Source: Oligoflexia bacterium (GTDB lineage: Bacteria > Bdellovibrionota > UBA1018). From it: a stretch of DNA of 64,000 bases. This document shows positions 50,762 through 60,755 of the stretch, piece after piece. Within the stretch, counting starts at the first letter, position 1; each line of letters begins with the position of its first letter. The stretch is from positions 1 to 64,000 of the forward strand of contig JAMPXJ010000021.1 of assembly GCA_023701205.1 (NCBI GenBank). Reading direction: 5' to 3'. The notes under the pieces are model-generated. The model saw only the letters and a program-made list of their open reading frames with translations, was not told where the DNA came from and did no database searches. A program made the translations under genes and the position numbers.

Positions 50762-52970
50762 CGAGCTGCTGCTCCCGGGTGAGCTTCGTGAAGTTCACGG
50801 CATAGCCGGAGACGCGGACCGTGAGCTGCGGATATTCCTCCGGATGCTCCATCGCCTCGAGCAGGGTCTGCCGGTCGAGCACGTTGACATTCATATGCTG
50901 GCCTCCGTCGGCGAAATACGCGTCGAGCAGGCCCACGAGGTTGGCCACGCGATCGGCGGCGCTTTTTCCCAGCGCTTGCGGCACGATCGAGAAGGTGTAA
51001 GAGATCCCGTCCTGCGCGTAGTTGTAGGGGAGCTTCGCGACCGAGGCCATCGACGCCACGGCGCCTTTGCGGTCGCGCCCGTGCATGGGGTTGGCGCCCG
51101 GAGCGAAGGGCTCGCCCTGCTTGCGCCCGTCGGGCGTGCTCCCCGTCTTCTTGCCGTAGACCACGTTCGAGGTGATGGTCAGGATCGAGAGCGTCGGAAC
51201 GGCTTCGCGGTAGGTTCGCTGGCGCCGGAGCTTGGACATGAAGCGCTTGACGATCTCGACGGCGATCTGGTCCACGCGATCGTCGTTATTGCCGAATTTC
51301 GGATAATCCCCCTGCACCTCGTAGTCGCGCGCGAGGCCGGAGGCGTCGCGGAGCACGCGGACCTTGGCGTGGCGGATCGCCGAGAGCGAGTCGGCCACGA
51401 CCGAGAGACCGGCGATGCCGCAGGCCAGGAAGCGCCTCACCTCCGTGTCATGAAGCGCCATCTCCAGGCGCTCGTAGCAGTACTTGTCATGCATGAAGTG
51501 GATGATGTTGAGGGTCTTAACGTAAAGCTCGGCGAGCCAGTCCATGGCGCGGTCGAACTTCTTGAGGGTTTCTTCGTAATCCAGGTACTCCGAGGTGATG
51601 GGCGCAAGCTCGGGGCCGATCTGCTCGCCGGTGAGCTCGTCGCGGCCGCCGTTGATCGCATAGAGCAGGAGCTTGGCGATGTTCGCGCGCGCGCCGAAGA
51701 ACTGCATCTGCTTGCCCACCTTCATCGCCGAGACGCAGCAGGCGATCGCATAATCGTCGCCGAAGCAGTGCCGCATCAGCTCGTCGCTCTCGTACTGGAT
51801 CGACGAGGTGTCTATGGACACCCGTGCGCAGAACTCCTTGTAGGCACGCGGGAGACGCTCGGACCAGAGTACGGTGAGATTGGGCTCGGGCGCGGGTCCC
51901 AGGTTGTAAAGGGTCTGCAGGAAACGGAAGCTCGTCTTGGTCACCAGCGGGCGCCCGTCCTCGCCGATGCCGCCGATCGCCTCGGTGACCCACGTCGGGT
52001 CGCCCGAGAAGAGCTCGTTGTACTCGGGGATCCTCAGAAACCGGATCATCCGGAGCTTCATCACGAAATGATCAATGAGCTCCTGGACCTCCGCTTCGGT
52101 GAGCGCGCCCTGGGCCAGGTCACGCTCGAAGTAGGCGTCAAAAAAAGTCGAGATCCGGCCGATGGACATCGCCGCGCCGTTTTGCTCCTTGGCCGCGGCG
52201 AGATAGGCAAAGTAGGTCCACTGCACTGCTTCCCGGCCGTTTCTCGCCGGGTGGCTCAGATCGAAGCCGTAACCGCGCGCCATGGCCTTGAGCTCCTTGA
52301 GCGCGTCGATCTGCTCGGAAAGCTCCTCGCGCAGAAGGATCATCGCATCATCCATCGCGGGGATATCGAGTGCCGCCCGATCCCGGGACTTCGCTTCAAT
52401 GAGCCGATCCACGCCGTACAGCGCCACTCTGCGGTAATCGCCGATGATGCGCCCGCGGCCATAGGCGTCGGGAAGACCTGTGATGATGCCGGACTTCCGG
52501 GCTCTGAGCATGTCCGGCGTGTAGGCGTGAAAAACTCCCGCATTATGCGTCTTGCGATGGCGGGTGAAGATCTCCTCGGCCGTTTCGTCGAGCGAGTAGC
52601 CATAGGCTTCGAGCGCGGTTTTCGCCAGTCGGATACCTCCGTACGCGATGATCGCCCGCTTGAGCGGTTTCTCCGTCTGCAGTCCCACGATCTGTTCGAG
52701 GTCGCGATCGATGTAGCCTGGCGGGTGAGTGTTGATCCCCGAGATGATCCGGGTGTCCGCGTCGAGCACGCCGCGGCGACTTTCCTCTTTCAAGAGTTCT
52801 GATACCCGGTCCCAGAGCTTCCGGGTCCGTTCCGTCGGGCCGCTCAGGAATTCGGCGTTTCCCAGGTAAGGCGTCGCGTTGTTCTGGATGAAGTCGCGGA
52901 CATTGATCTCCGAGCTCCAGCGGCCGGGCTGGAACTCAAACGAGCGAACTGCGCGCAATGGTGCACCCAT
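50727..52970 (-). CDS. pflB: Pyruvate formate-lyase
   Basis: The ATG at 52970 gives a 747-residue enzyme, close to the usual 760; an upstream frame extension to 53189 lacks family resemblance. It converts pyruvate and CoA to acetyl-CoA and formate without oxygen. The paired catalytic Cys are in [15 protein letters not shown], and the radical Gly is in [11 protein letters not shown] near the end. Other exact family blocks are [15 protein letters not shown] at the start and [20 protein letters not shown]. It indicates fermentative or microaerobic ability. It is divergent from the VIT-family gene. Confidence 0.94.
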   Translation of the reverse strand: MGAPLRAVRSFEFQPGRWSSEINVRDFIQNNATPYLGNAEFLSGPTERTRKLWDRVSELLKEESRRGVLDADTRIISGINTHPPGYIDRDLEQIVGLQTEKPLKRAIIAYGGIRLAKTALEAYGYSLDETAEEIFTRHRKTHNAGVFHAYTPDMLRARKSGIITGLPDAYGRGRIIGDYRRVALYGVDRLIEAKSRDRAALDIPAMDDAMILLREELSEQIDALKELKAMARGYGFDLSHPARNGREAVQWTYFAYLAAAKEQNGAAMSIGRISTFFDAYFERDLAQGALTEAEVQELIDHFVMKLRMIRFLRIPEYNELFSGDPTWVTEAIGGIGEDGRPLVTKTSFRFLQTLYNLGPAPEPNLTVLWSERLPRAYKEFCARVSIDTSSIQYESDELMRHCFGDDYAIACCVSAMKVGKQMQFFGARANIAKLLLYAINGGRDELTGEQIGPELAPITSEYLDYEETLKKFDRAMDWLAELYVKTLNIIHFMHDKYCYERLEMALHDTEVRRFLACGIAGLSVVADSLSAIRHAKVRVLRDASGLARDYEVQGDYPKFGNNDDRVDQIAVEIVKRFMSKLRRQRTYREAVPTLSILTITSNVVYGKKTGSTPDGRKQGEPFAPGANPMHGRDRKGAVASMASVAKLPYNYAQDGISYTFSIVPQALGKSAADRVANLVGLLDAYFADGGQHMNVNVLDRQTLLEAMEHPEEYPQLTVRVSGYAVNFTKLTREQQLDVIHRTFHGAA

Positions 52971-53058
52971 CCGCGCAAGCAATGCATTCGCGCTGCCATA
53001 ATCACCGCCCGGGCATGGCTGATGAAGCGAATTTTGAGGCAGGGAATGGAGGCGGGAA

Positions 53059-53793
53059 ATGCGCACGGAATTGCACGGGAACGGTTCCAGAAGCAGACTG
53101 GTGGGCAGGCATCCGGAAGGCCACAAGGCCGGACGCATCGGCTGGCTGCGCGCGGCCGTGCTAGGCGCGAACGACGGGATCGTCTCCACGGCAAGCCTGA
53201 TCGTAGGCGTCGCGGCGGCGAACGCCCCGTTTGCGGATATTCTCCTGAGCGGGACGGCCGGGCTGGTGGCAGGCGCGATGTCGATGGCCGCCGGCGAATA
53301 CGTCTCCGTCAGCTCGCAGGCCGATATTGAGCGCTCGGATCTCGCGCGCGAACGGAAGGAGCTTGCCTCGAATCCGACCTACGAGACGGAGGAGCTCGCG
53401 CAGATCTATGTCAGTCGCGGACTCGAGCCTGGGCTGGCCCGCCGGGTGGCCGAGCAGCTCATGTCCCATGATGCCTTGGGAAGCCATGCCCGCGATGAGC
53501 TTGGAATCACCGAGACCGGCGCCGCGCGCCCGTTGCAGGCGGCGCTGGCCTCGGCCGCTACGTTCTCGGCAGGCGCGGCGCTTCCGCTGGCCGTGGTGTT
53601 GCTCGTACCGCGGAGCGCGTTGATTCCGAGCGTCTCGGCGGCATCGCTGGCGTTTCTCATCGCCCTCGGGACGATCGCGGCGTGGGCCGGGGGCGCGAGC
53701 GTTTCAAAAGGCGCTTTGCGCGTGGGCTTCTGGGGCGCGTTCGCGATGGCGGCGACAGCGGCGATCGGGAGGCTGTTCGGGGTGGCGACGTGA
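53059..53793 (+). CDS. VIT/CCC1-family iron or manganese transporter
   Basis: The ATG at 53059 has GGAGG at six bases. The 244-residue protein has the VIT signature [20 protein letters not shown] (about 32-51), then [20 protein letters not shown] (about 73-92), a charged middle with ERKELASNP and [17 protein letters not shown], and three C-terminal helices. These transporters move Fe2+ or Mn2+ out of the cytosol. Its last 137 bp overlap the end of the convergent NUDIX gene. Confidence 0.88.
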   Translation: MRTELHGNGSRSRLVGRHPEGHKAGRIGWLRAAVLGANDGIVSTASLIVGVAAANAPFADILLSGTAGLVAGAMSMAAGEYVSVSSQADIERSDLARERKELASNPTYETEELAQIYVSRGLEPGLARRVAEQLMSHDALGSHARDELGITETGAARPLQAALASAATFSAGAALPLAVVLLVPRSALIPSVSAASLAFLIALGTIAAWAGGASVSKGALRVGFWGAFAMAATAAIGRLFGVAT

Positions 53794-54184
53794 TGCGGGA
53801 TTCCGCCCAGTCGAGCACCGGAAGAAGGCGGGGCGCGACGAGCTTTCGCGCGCCTTCGAAGCTGACCCAGCGGTACTCATGATGCTCGGGACGGCCCAGC
53901 TCCGGCGAAAACGGGAGCGTGACTTCGGGGCTCGGGCATTCGGCCAGGTAGTAGCGCGAGGTTTTCTGGGGCGTGACGGTTTCGCGATAGTCTTTGCCGA
54001 AGGAAATGGAGACGTGTTCGATCGACGCCTCTTCCTTGAGCTCCCGGAGCGCGGCTTGAAGCGGGGATTCATCCGGATCGACAAGGCCTTTCGGGAAATC
54101 CCAGTTTTGGTACGCGCGCAGGAGCAGGACCTGGCGGCCGTTGGCTGTGCGGAGGATGGGGATGATTCCGGCGGAGAGGCGCAT
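53657..54184 (-). CDS. NUDIX hydrolase with overlapping basic tail
   Basis: The ATG at 54184 gives 175 residues. The NUDIX box GLVDPDESPLQAALRELKEE (about 34-53) matches GX5EX7REUXEE and is followed by ASI in place of the usual xGU. The domain, of the diadenosine-tetraphosphate/dNTP type, ends at about residue 129. The last 45 residues are Ser/Pro/Arg-rich and are read antisense to the 3' end of the VIT gene, so they probably arose by loss of the original stop. The exact substrate is unknown. Confidence 0.8.
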   Translation of the reverse strand: MRLSAGIIPILRTANGRQVLLLRAYQNWDFPKGLVDPDESPLQAALRELKEEASIEHVSISFGKDYRETVTPQKTSRYYLAECPSPEVTLPFSPELGRPEHHEYRWVSFEGARKLVAPRLLPVLDWAESRITSPPRTASRSPLSPPSRTRPRSPRAKRLLKRSRPRPTPRSSRGR

Positions 54185-54698
54185 GGGGGCGGAGCACTCC
54201 GATCTGCCGCGGAAGGGCAAGGCTCACGGCGATGCGGGGCTCCTTTTTGTCGGGGGTTCAAGTTTTGGGCCGGGCTTTGGTTTTTGCTCTTGCCCGCGTC
54301 ATTGGGTCTGGAGGTGGGCGCCGATTTCATTTCGGCGCATCTGCGTGAGCGCGCGTGATTTGTCACTGCTGCATTGGCGTCGTCGCTGCGTACGGTGAAG
54401 ACCTCGCGGCGGGTGAGGTGGTTCTGCGTGTTTCGGTGGTGGCGAATTATGCTCGATTCGGTTCTTTTTGCGGCGAGGGGGCGGGGTTGGGGAATCGGCG
54501 GGGTTCATCTCTATTGGAATAGGTCTTGACAAGGGTTGGATTTATTTTCGGGAGGTGAGTGGTCTATTTTGAAAGTGCCTCGAAAAACCCTGGGAAAGGT
54601 CTTGGTTTGGCTCGCATCGAGTCGATGCGCATCTTCATTCGGAATCATCATGGCGGGTCCACGAGAGCTCTCGAATCGAGTCTAAAAACCCAAGGAAG
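54185..54698. other. Gene-free stretch
   Basis: I see no convincing gene here. Frames on both strands lack family resemblance and good ribosome sites. A TTGACA box (about 54527-54532) and a GGGAGGTGA (about 54550) could be the remains of a promoter and ribosome site for the truncated HNH gene that follows, but the matching coding start is not recognisable. Confidence 0.5.
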
Positions 54699-55076
54699 AA
54701 TCCGGCAGCGAAGGAGGAGCTGGCGGCGCAAGAGAATCAGGGGACAGGGCGGCCAGCGGCAGAGCTGCAAACAACAAAGCAGTCGACTGAAACACTCAAA
54801 ACACCCACGGCACCCGAGGTTCTCGACCGGCGCGAGCCTTCAAAGCCGCTGCAGCACGAGCTGATCTGGAAGCACGGATACCAATGCGCGTATATCGACG
54901 CGAGCACTCAAAAACGCTGTCAGTCAAAACACGCTTTGCAGATCGATCATCAAGGGCCCTGGTCCTTGGGCGGCAAGACAACCCTGGAAAATATCCGGCT
55001 GCTCTGCCCCGGTCATCATCGGCGCGTTTCTTTTCTGCAGTTCGGGGAAAGCGCACGATACTTCCGGCGGGAATGA
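54699..55076 (+). pseudogene. HNH endonuclease, C-terminal remnant
   Basis: The frame from about 54699 to the TGA at 55074-55076 ends in an HNH domain: LIWKHGYQCAYIDASTQKRC, then LQIDHQGPWSLGGKTTLENI and RLLCPGHHRR. These carry the H, N and H residues and the Cys pairs. No ATG, GTG or TTG start exists in this frame and the usual 200-residue N-terminal part is missing. It is a 5'-truncated copy of a multi-copy HNH family common in Bdellovibrio-type genomes. The Lys/Gln-rich segment before the domain may be the original linker. Confidence 0.6.
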
Positions 55077-55218
55077 GCTTCGCGCATGGAAACGCTCGTT
55101 GTTTCGAGTAATCCACCTGGGCAAAGGCCGGAGAGTTATGCGCTAAGCGTCATCCCGCCCGAGCCTCCCCAGCTTTGGCGTTTACAACCCAACATCGATA
55201 AGGCCAAACTGAGCTCCG

Positions 55219-56442
55219 ATGGGTTTCGCCTCTTTCCTCCTTCCGCTGCTGTACCTGCTTGCGAGCGCCCACGCGGCGCTTCCGGTGACCCAGCCCGAGG
55301 ACGTGGGCATGAGCGCCGCACGGCTTAGAGCGATCGGACCACTCATCGACAGCGCGATCGCGCGCAAGGTCTTCCCGAGTGCCGTGGTGGTCGTGGTCCG
55401 CGAGGGAAAAATCGTTTATCGCGGCGGCTTCAGGACGGCGCCGGAGACGGTTTTCGACTTGGCCTCGCTCACGAAGGTCGTGGCGACCGCGCCGGCGGTG
55501 CTGGCGCTTTTGGATTCCGGGGAGCTCGCGCTCTCGGATCGCCTTCAGGAGCTGCGTCCCGGGATCACAGGGACGGGCACCTTCGAAATCACGCTCGAGC
55601 AGCTGCTTCGTCACCGCTCCGGCTATCCCGCCGGCAATCCGATGAGCGATTATGCGGGATCGCCTGCCGAGGTCCTTGCGCGGCTCGATCAGGTGGGGAC
55701 GCGCCGCGCTCCGGGTTCGAAGTTCGTATACTCGGACGTGGGCTTTTTGCAGCTCGGCAGAGTGGTGGAGCAGCTGAGTGGCGAGCGACTCGATCGGTTC
55801 GTGAGCGCACGGATTTTCGCGCCGCTGGAGATGCGCGATACCGGTTTCCGACCCCTGAACGAGGCGCCGTCCTGCGAGCGCTGCGCACCGACATCTCCGG
55901 GCGGCGTGCCGGGCCGGGTGCATGACGGGCGGGCCTTGGCGCTGGAAGGGATTGCGGGACACGCCGGTGTCTTCTCGACCGCGGATGATCTGGCGGTCTT
56001 CGCTCAGATGATCCTCGGCTGCGGTGAGTGGAATGGCGTGCGCGTGCTCAGTCGCGCGACCGTGCGAAAGATGATGGAGCTGCGGCCGGAGCTGCCCGAA
56101 GGCGAGAAGCGCGGCCTGGGCTGGGATATCGATACGCCTTATTCGATTCCGCGCGGGGAAGTTTTCCCGGTGGGGAGCTTTGGACATACCGGCTACACCG
56201 GGACCTCGGTCTGGATCGATCCTTCGAGCGCGACGGCCGTGATCCTGCTTGCCAATCGCAGCTACTTCGAGGCACAGGGCCCAGCCGGGGGCAGTCTGCG
56301 CGAAATGGGAAAGCTGCGACGCGCCCTGGCAACACTCGTGGCGAAGGCGATCGTGGCGGAGCCTCGGCCCCGGGCTGAAGGCCTCAAAGGGTTCTGCTCG
56401 GACTTGCGCGTTCGGCGGAACTTGGATATCCGGAAAAGATGA
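55219..56442 (+). CDS. Exported serine hydrolase (beta-lactamase / PBP4b-like)
   Basis: The 407-residue protein has a signal peptide (about 1-19) and the penicillin-binding fold: the SxxK motif in DLASLTKVVATAP (about 81-93), the second motif YSDVGFLQLG (about 172) and the third GHTGYTGTSV (about 321). Enzymes of this group cut D-Ala bonds or small esters. They often neighbour NamZ and amidases in cell-wall recycling operons, and NamZ lies 5 kb away. It overlaps mltA by 4 bp (ATGA), so the two are made together. Confidence 0.88.
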   Translation: MGFASFLLPLLYLLASAHAALPVTQPEDVGMSAARLRAIGPLIDSAIARKVFPSAVVVVVREGKIVYRGGFRTAPETVFDLASLTKVVATAPAVLALLDSGELALSDRLQELRPGITGTGTFEITLEQLLRHRSGYPAGNPMSDYAGSPAEVLARLDQVGTRRAPGSKFVYSDVGFLQLGRVVEQLSGERLDRFVSARIFAPLEMRDTGFRPLNEAPSCERCAPTSPGGVPGRVHDGRALALEGIAGHAGVFSTADDLAVFAQMILGCGEWNGVRVLSRATVRKMMELRPELPEGEKRGLGWDIDTPYSIPRGEVFPVGSFGHTGYTGTSVWIDPSSATAVILLANRSYFEAQGPAGGSLREMGKLRRALATLVAKAIVAEPRPRAEGLKGFCSDLRVRRNLDIRKR

Positions 56443-57644
56443 TGCTATTCGCGAAAAGTCGGGTACTGGCGCTGGGATTCCTGGTGATGGTTTGCGAACC
56501 GTTTGCGCAAGCCGAGGCCACAGGCCCGTTTCGCAAGGTCGATCCTTCGGCGCTGCCGGAGATCGGGGTCGAAGGCGATCTGGAATCCTTCAAGACCGCG
56601 CTTCGCAGGCAATCGGCCAAATGCGCGACCCAGGATCCGGAGGCGCGCTTCCGTTTCGGGGATCGCGTGGTCACGCGCCGGAAATGGTGCACCGAGACCA
56701 GCAGCGAATTTCTGCGCCTGGCGGAGAGCGCGACGTCGTTTGCCGATTTGACAAAAGCCGCGCGCACGCGCTTCGAGTGGTACCAGTCCGAAGGCCGCGA
56801 TGGCAAAGGCGACGTGATGTTCACCGGCTATCATTCGCCCGTGCTCGAGGCCGTGCTGCCGTCGGATCGAGCGTTGCTCAGCCAAGCGGAGCGGGAACAA
56901 TACACGGTGCCTTTGTATGGCCGTCCGGCGGAGCTCGTGCAGGTCACCATCGACGGACGCAAGGTCTGGAGAAAGCGCAATCCCGATGGCTCGCTGAGCT
57001 CTTTTTTCACGCGAGAGGAGATTGACCAGGGAAACGCGCTTCAGGGCCGCGGACTGGAACTCGCGTACACACGTGACTGGTTCGATGCGTTCATCCTGCA
57101 GATGGAAGGCTCGGGCGTCCTGATGCTGCAGCGGCCGGATGGCTCGCGCGAGCGGCGATTTTTCAACTATGCCGCGCAGAACGGGCATTTTTACGTCTCC
57201 ATCACGCAGTACCTTCGCGAGCAAGGCGTGCCCGAGGAGTCGCTCTCCATCCCGGGGATCCGTGCCTACTTCCAGGCGAATCCCGAGAAAATGATGCCGA
57301 CTCTGAGCAAGAACCCGAGCTACGTGTTCTTTCAGTTCGGCGACAACGGTCCCTACGGCGTCGACTCCGTGCTGCTTTCGCCGCGCCACTCGGTGGCCAT
57401 TGACCTGAGCATCTTTCCGCTCCAGGCGGTGATGCTTTTCCAGACGGAGCGCCCCGAAATGAACGGGGCCGAGGTCGCGGGCTGGAAGAAGTTCACCTCG
57501 CTTGCCGTGACCCAGGACACCGGTGGCGCGATCAAAGGCCCCGGCCGGGTCGATGTGTACTGGGGCGAAGACGCTTACGCCGAGCAGGCCTCGGGCCGGA
57601 TGCATCACTCGGGGTCGCTGTTCCTCGCGGTATTGCCTCCGTAA
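56439..57644 (+). CDS. mltA: Membrane-bound lytic transglycosylase A
   Basis: The 401-residue protein has a signal peptide (about 1-25). The MltA barrel domain has FTGYHSPVLEAVLPSDR, then IDQGNALQGRGLELAYTRDW. The catalytic Asp lies in QDTGGAIKGPGRVDVYWG near the end. It cleaves the glycan strand to 1,6-anhydro-muropeptides. There is no clear lipobox, so it may be periplasmic rather than lipid-anchored. It is convergent with the deacetylase gene, 17 bp away. Confidence 0.9.
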   Translation: MMLFAKSRVLALGFLVMVCEPFAQAEATGPFRKVDPSALPEIGVEGDLESFKTALRRQSAKCATQDPEARFRFGDRVVTRRKWCTETSSEFLRLAESATSFADLTKAARTRFEWYQSEGRDGKGDVMFTGYHSPVLEAVLPSDRALLSQAEREQYTVPLYGRPAELVQVTIDGRKVWRKRNPDGSLSSFFTREEIDQGNALQGRGLELAYTRDWFDAFILQMEGSGVLMLQRPDGSRERRFFNYAAQNGHFYVSITQYLREQGVPEESLSIPGIRAYFQANPEKMMPTLSKNPSYVFFQFGDNGPYGVDSVLLSPRHSVAIDLSIFPLQAVMLFQTERPEMNGAEVAGWKKFTSLAVTQDTGGAIKGPGRVDVYWGEDAYAEQASGRMHHSGSLFLAVLPP

Positions 57645-57661
57645 CTGCCTCCGCTACAGGC

Positions 57662-58627
57662 TCAGCGCAGGATATCAACCCGCACTCCCGAAGGCAGCTC
57701 CTCGCGCAGCTCCTGGCGCAGGCGCGCGGGCACGGAGACCGTCTGAGGATCGCCGTCGCTCACGAAGCGCTGCTCCGGATGCTCGTCGAAATACTTGAGC
57801 GCCTGCTGGAAGTAAGGATCCGAGCCGCGGATGCGGGGGATGTGCAGCGGGCGGAACTTCTTCGAGAAGGGTGAAGGCGAGGGGCCAGAGCCCACCTCGA
57901 GCAACCCGGCGTTGTGATAGCGGATGCCGCGCGACTCGCCTTTTTCGGCCCAGGTGTCGACCTTCGGATAAATTCCAAAAGGCATGGCCATGGTGCGGAT
58001 CACGTAGCCTGGCACGTTGAGGCTAAGCCAGCCCTGCAGGCCGGCGATCTCGTGCTCGACCTGTTCCTGGCTGAGCTTTTTGAGCTGCGGATGATTGACC
58101 GTGTGGTTGCCAAGCTCGAAGCCCATTTCCACCATCTCCCGGAGCATGCCGCTCCAGGCGGTCGAGCGCTTGCGGTCAGGGTTGAGATAGAAGCTCCCAG
58201 CGATCCCGAACTCGGGATGGCGCTCGTGGACGGCCTGGATCATGCCCACGGCCGAATCGGGCGACCACTTTCCGTCGGCTTTCGAGAACTGGCCGCGCGC
58301 GGCGTCGTCGAAGGTCAGCACCACGGGAGTCCGGCCCGCCGGGACGTCAATCCGGCCATCGACCACATCCGCCAGGTTCACCAGCGTGTAGCCTTTCTTG
58401 GCCAGGAGCTCGAGATCCTGCAAAAAAGCCTGCGGGGTACGTGACCACTCCGCCTCGGGCTCGCGGATCTGATGATACATGAGCACCATGATCTTGCCGA
58501 GCTCGTTTGGTTCCGGACGACGAGCCTCCGGTGTTGCCTTCGCGAAGGGCGAGAGCGCCACGAGGCCGCCCATCAGAAGCCCGGTGAGGCTGAAACTCGC
58601 CAGGCGCAGGCCAAGCTTCTTTTTCAC
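57662..58627 (-). CDS. Exported polysaccharide deacetylase (NodB homology)
   Basis: The 321-residue protein has a signal peptide (about 1-31) and NodB motifs: the catalytic Asp pair in VLTFDDAARG (about 103), metal ligands in ELGNHTVNHPQL (HxxxH), and a late AMPFGIYPKVD (about 214). It removes acetyl groups from GlcNAc or MurNAc polymers. Deacetylated peptidoglycan resists lysozyme-type enzymes. The start overlaps the upstream glycoside-hydrolase gene by 4 bp. Confidence 0.87.
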   Translation of the reverse strand: MKKKLGLRLASFSLTGLLMGGLVALSPFAKATPEARRPEPNELGKIMVLMYHQIREPEAEWSRTPQAFLQDLELLAKKGYTLVNLADVVDGRIDVPAGRTPVVLTFDDAARGQFSKADGKWSPDSAVGMIQAVHERHPEFGIAGSFYLNPDRKRSTAWSGMLREMVEMGFELGNHTVNHPQLKKLSQEQVEHEIAGLQGWLSLNVPGYVIRTMAMPFGIYPKVDTWAEKGESRGIRYHNAGLLEVGSGPSPSPFSKKFRPLHIPRIRGSDPYFQQALKYFDEHPEQRFVSDGDPQTVSVPARLRQELREELPSGVRVDILR

Positions 58628-59967
58628 AGCAGGCCTCGCTTTCCGCCGCGAGTGCGGACCGACTTGGATTTCTTCTTCAATCCATCCTGCTTGTAGCGGC
58701 TCGCCGCGTTCCAGAGCAGGAAGCCTTGGCCGTTCTGCCGATCAGATCCGTCGATCTGGGCGCGGATATCCGCGCCGGTGTAATCGCGGCGACTATAGGC
58801 ATAATCGCGGAACGCCTGGAGCCAGGGACGGATAATCACATCCGGATCCGAGCGCAGGCGGTAGCGCCGCACGCTATCCTCGACGATATCGCCGGGCTGT
58901 GCGACCGGGTCTTTGACTCCGCCGGTGCCTTTGGCGTAGCCCGAGGGGTAGACCATGGGGCACACGTAATCGAGGTAAGGCGTGATGTCCTCGACGCGCT
59001 GGCCGATGCCGCTGTCGTTCTTGTCATAAGCGGTGATGCCGAAGACATCCGCCGCGACGAACGCGCCCATCGGCGAGAGCGCCGCGCGCGCCTTCTTGAG
59101 GAATCCCGCGATGGCAGCGGTCCGGGTCTTCGAGTTCAGCTCGCCGCGGATATCGTAGCGTATCGCGGAACGATCGCCATCGGTGGGGAAGCGGACGTAA
59201 TCGAACTGGATCTCGTCGAAGCCCTGCTCCACGGCGGCCTTCGCCACGCCGATCACGTGATCCCAGGCTGCTTCGTTGAAGGGGTCGAGATAGGTGACGC
59301 GGTTGCGGTCTTCCCACGGTTTGCCGGTCTTGCCGTTGATGACGGCGAGATTCGGGTTCTTGCGGGGGGCGATGTTGTCCTTGAAGGTCACGATGCGTGC
59401 GATGGTGTAGATGCCCTGGGCACGGAGCTCGTCGATATAGGGGCGCAGGCCTGTCGAGATGCGGCCTTCGTCGTCCTTGACGTCGATGGTGAGCGCGTTG
59501 AGCTCGGTCGTGCGCAGGAGCTCCATGATGTTCTGGTAGGTCTCGCCTTTTTTGCGCAGGAGTCCGGTTTGAAGGTACACGCCTTTGATCTCATGAGGCT
59601 CAAGCGTGATCTGCAAGGCGCCGCGGCGAGGATAGATGAGCGCCTTGCGGAAGCCGGCCTTTTTCACCAGCAGCGGGGAGTTCGTCGACTCGCTCACGAC
59701 CCGGAAGACGCCTTGCTCGTCGCTCAGGGTTTCGACCCCGTTGAGGATGAGGGAAACGGAGGGCACGGGCCGCCCCTCGCGATCGGAGATCTCGCCTTGG
59801 ATATCGAAGCCCCAGGAAGGCAAGCCATCCGACTCCTGAACGAGGACCAGTGGGTCTTCGATCGGCTGCTGGTTATCCGCAGCTCGTGAGCTGATCAGCG
59901 CCACGGTGAGCGCCAGCGGAATCAGAAAAAGAGCGAAATTCAGCTTGCTCAGGTTCAACTTTCTCAC
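58624..59967 (-). CDS. Putative exported glycoside hydrolase (DUF4015) with regulatory-like domain
   Basis: The GTG at 59967 with GGAGG upstream gives about 447 residues, with a membrane/signal segment (about 12-30). A carboxypeptidase-regulatory-like beta domain (about 50-110) precedes a TIM-barrel with DEIQFDYVRFPTDG, DYVCPMVYPSGYAKGT and IRPWLQAFRDYAYS, the DUF4015 pattern. These proteins are thought to cut polysaccharides; no substrate is established here. It is in an operon with the deacetylase, which suggests joint action on one wall polymer. Confidence 0.8.
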   Translation of the reverse strand: MRKLNLSKLNFALFLIPLALTVALISSRAADNQQPIEDPLVLVQESDGLPSWGFDIQGEISDREGRPVPSVSLILNGVETLSDEQGVFRVVSESTNSPLLVKKAGFRKALIYPRRGALQITLEPHEIKGVYLQTGLLRKKGETYQNIMELLRTTELNALTIDVKDDEGRISTGLRPYIDELRAQGIYTIARIVTFKDNIAPRKNPNLAVINGKTGKPWEDRNRVTYLDPFNEAAWDHVIGVAKAAVEQGFDEIQFDYVRFPTDGDRSAIRYDIRGELNSKTRTAAIAGFLKKARAALSPMGAFVAADVFGITAYDKNDSGIGQRVEDITPYLDYVCPMVYPSGYAKGTGGVKDPVAQPGDIVEDSVRRYRLRSDPDVIIRPWLQAFRDYAYSRRDYTGADIRAQIDGSDRQNGQGFLLWNAASRYKQDGLKKKSKSVRTRGGKRGLL

Positions 59968-60136
59968 GGCAATTCCTCCACGACGCGGGTCGGTCCGCGT
60001 TGACACAGAGTAAGCTGGGAGTGCCTTTTAGGCAACTAAAATAGTCAGGAATTAGAAAAATTATCCATCTTTCCAATGCCTTGTAATTAGATTGAACAGC
60101 TGTAAAAGGTTTAGACAGGAACTCGCGGGCTTCAGC

Positions 60137-60751
60137 TCACTTGCAGTGAGGTGTCGCTCCACGCGGAGTGCATTGGATCGTCTGGATTTTTTCATCTTTG
60201 ACGAGCTTCAGTTGGAGAAGGGAGCCTTTCCACTTCGCGCTCCGCCCGGCACCTTCGCCGTTCCAGATGCGTTTGCAGCCTTCGGCGGGCCTGGCGCAAT
60301 ACCAGAGCGAGGCTTCGTCTCGCGTGCGTCCCGAGCCTCCGTCTTCATTCAGCGCGATGAAGTAACGGCCGTTCTTCGACCACACGGGGCAGCCGTCGAG
60401 TTCTTCCGCGGCTCCCGATTTCAGGTGCACCACGCGGTAATTCATGGAATCAAAGCGCGGCTCATAGAGCGCGACCCAATCCTCCGTGAGCGCGATCACG
60501 CGATGAAGCTCGAAGGCGCCTTCCGGATTCGCGTCATCGAATTCCAGTGACTTGCCGTTTTGAAGCCGGATCGCGAGTTTCCCCTCCTCGCGTCGGGCGA
60601 TGCCCGGCTTCGCCTGGAGCACGCGGGCTTCGCTCTTGAGTTCCCGCCATTTTCCCGGAGTGCAGGAATCCGAAGCCCGAAGAGCGCTCCCGCTCAGTGC
60701 CATGCCAAGAAAAGAGAATACCGTCATCGCGAAAAACCGTGAGTGCCGCAT
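60137..60751 (-). CDS. Exported protein, unknown function
   Basis: The ATG at 60751 gives 204 residues with a signal peptide (about 1-26). The mature part is beta-rich with two to three Cys pairs (CTPGKWR, DGCPVWSKNGRYF, LWYCARPAEGC, IQCTPRGATPHC). WSKNGRYFIAL and DWVALYEPRFDS look like propeller or lipocalin strands. It starts right after the namZ stop, which places it in that operon. No family is recognised. Confidence 0.6.
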   Translation of the reverse strand: MRHSRFFAMTVFSFLGMALSGSALRASDSCTPGKWRELKSEARVLQAKPGIARREEGKLAIRLQNGKSLEFDDANPEGAFELHRVIALTEDWVALYEPRFDSMNYRVVHLKSGAAEELDGCPVWSKNGRYFIALNEDGGSGRTRDEASLWYCARPAEGCKRIWNGEGAGRSAKWKGSLLQLKLVKDEKIQTIQCTPRGATPHCK

Positions 60752-60755
60752 TTTT

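Noticed and set aside
52971..53189. N-terminal extension of pyruvate formate-lyase
   Set aside because: The ATG at 52970 gives the normal family start; the extension overlaps the divergent VIT gene and matches nothing.
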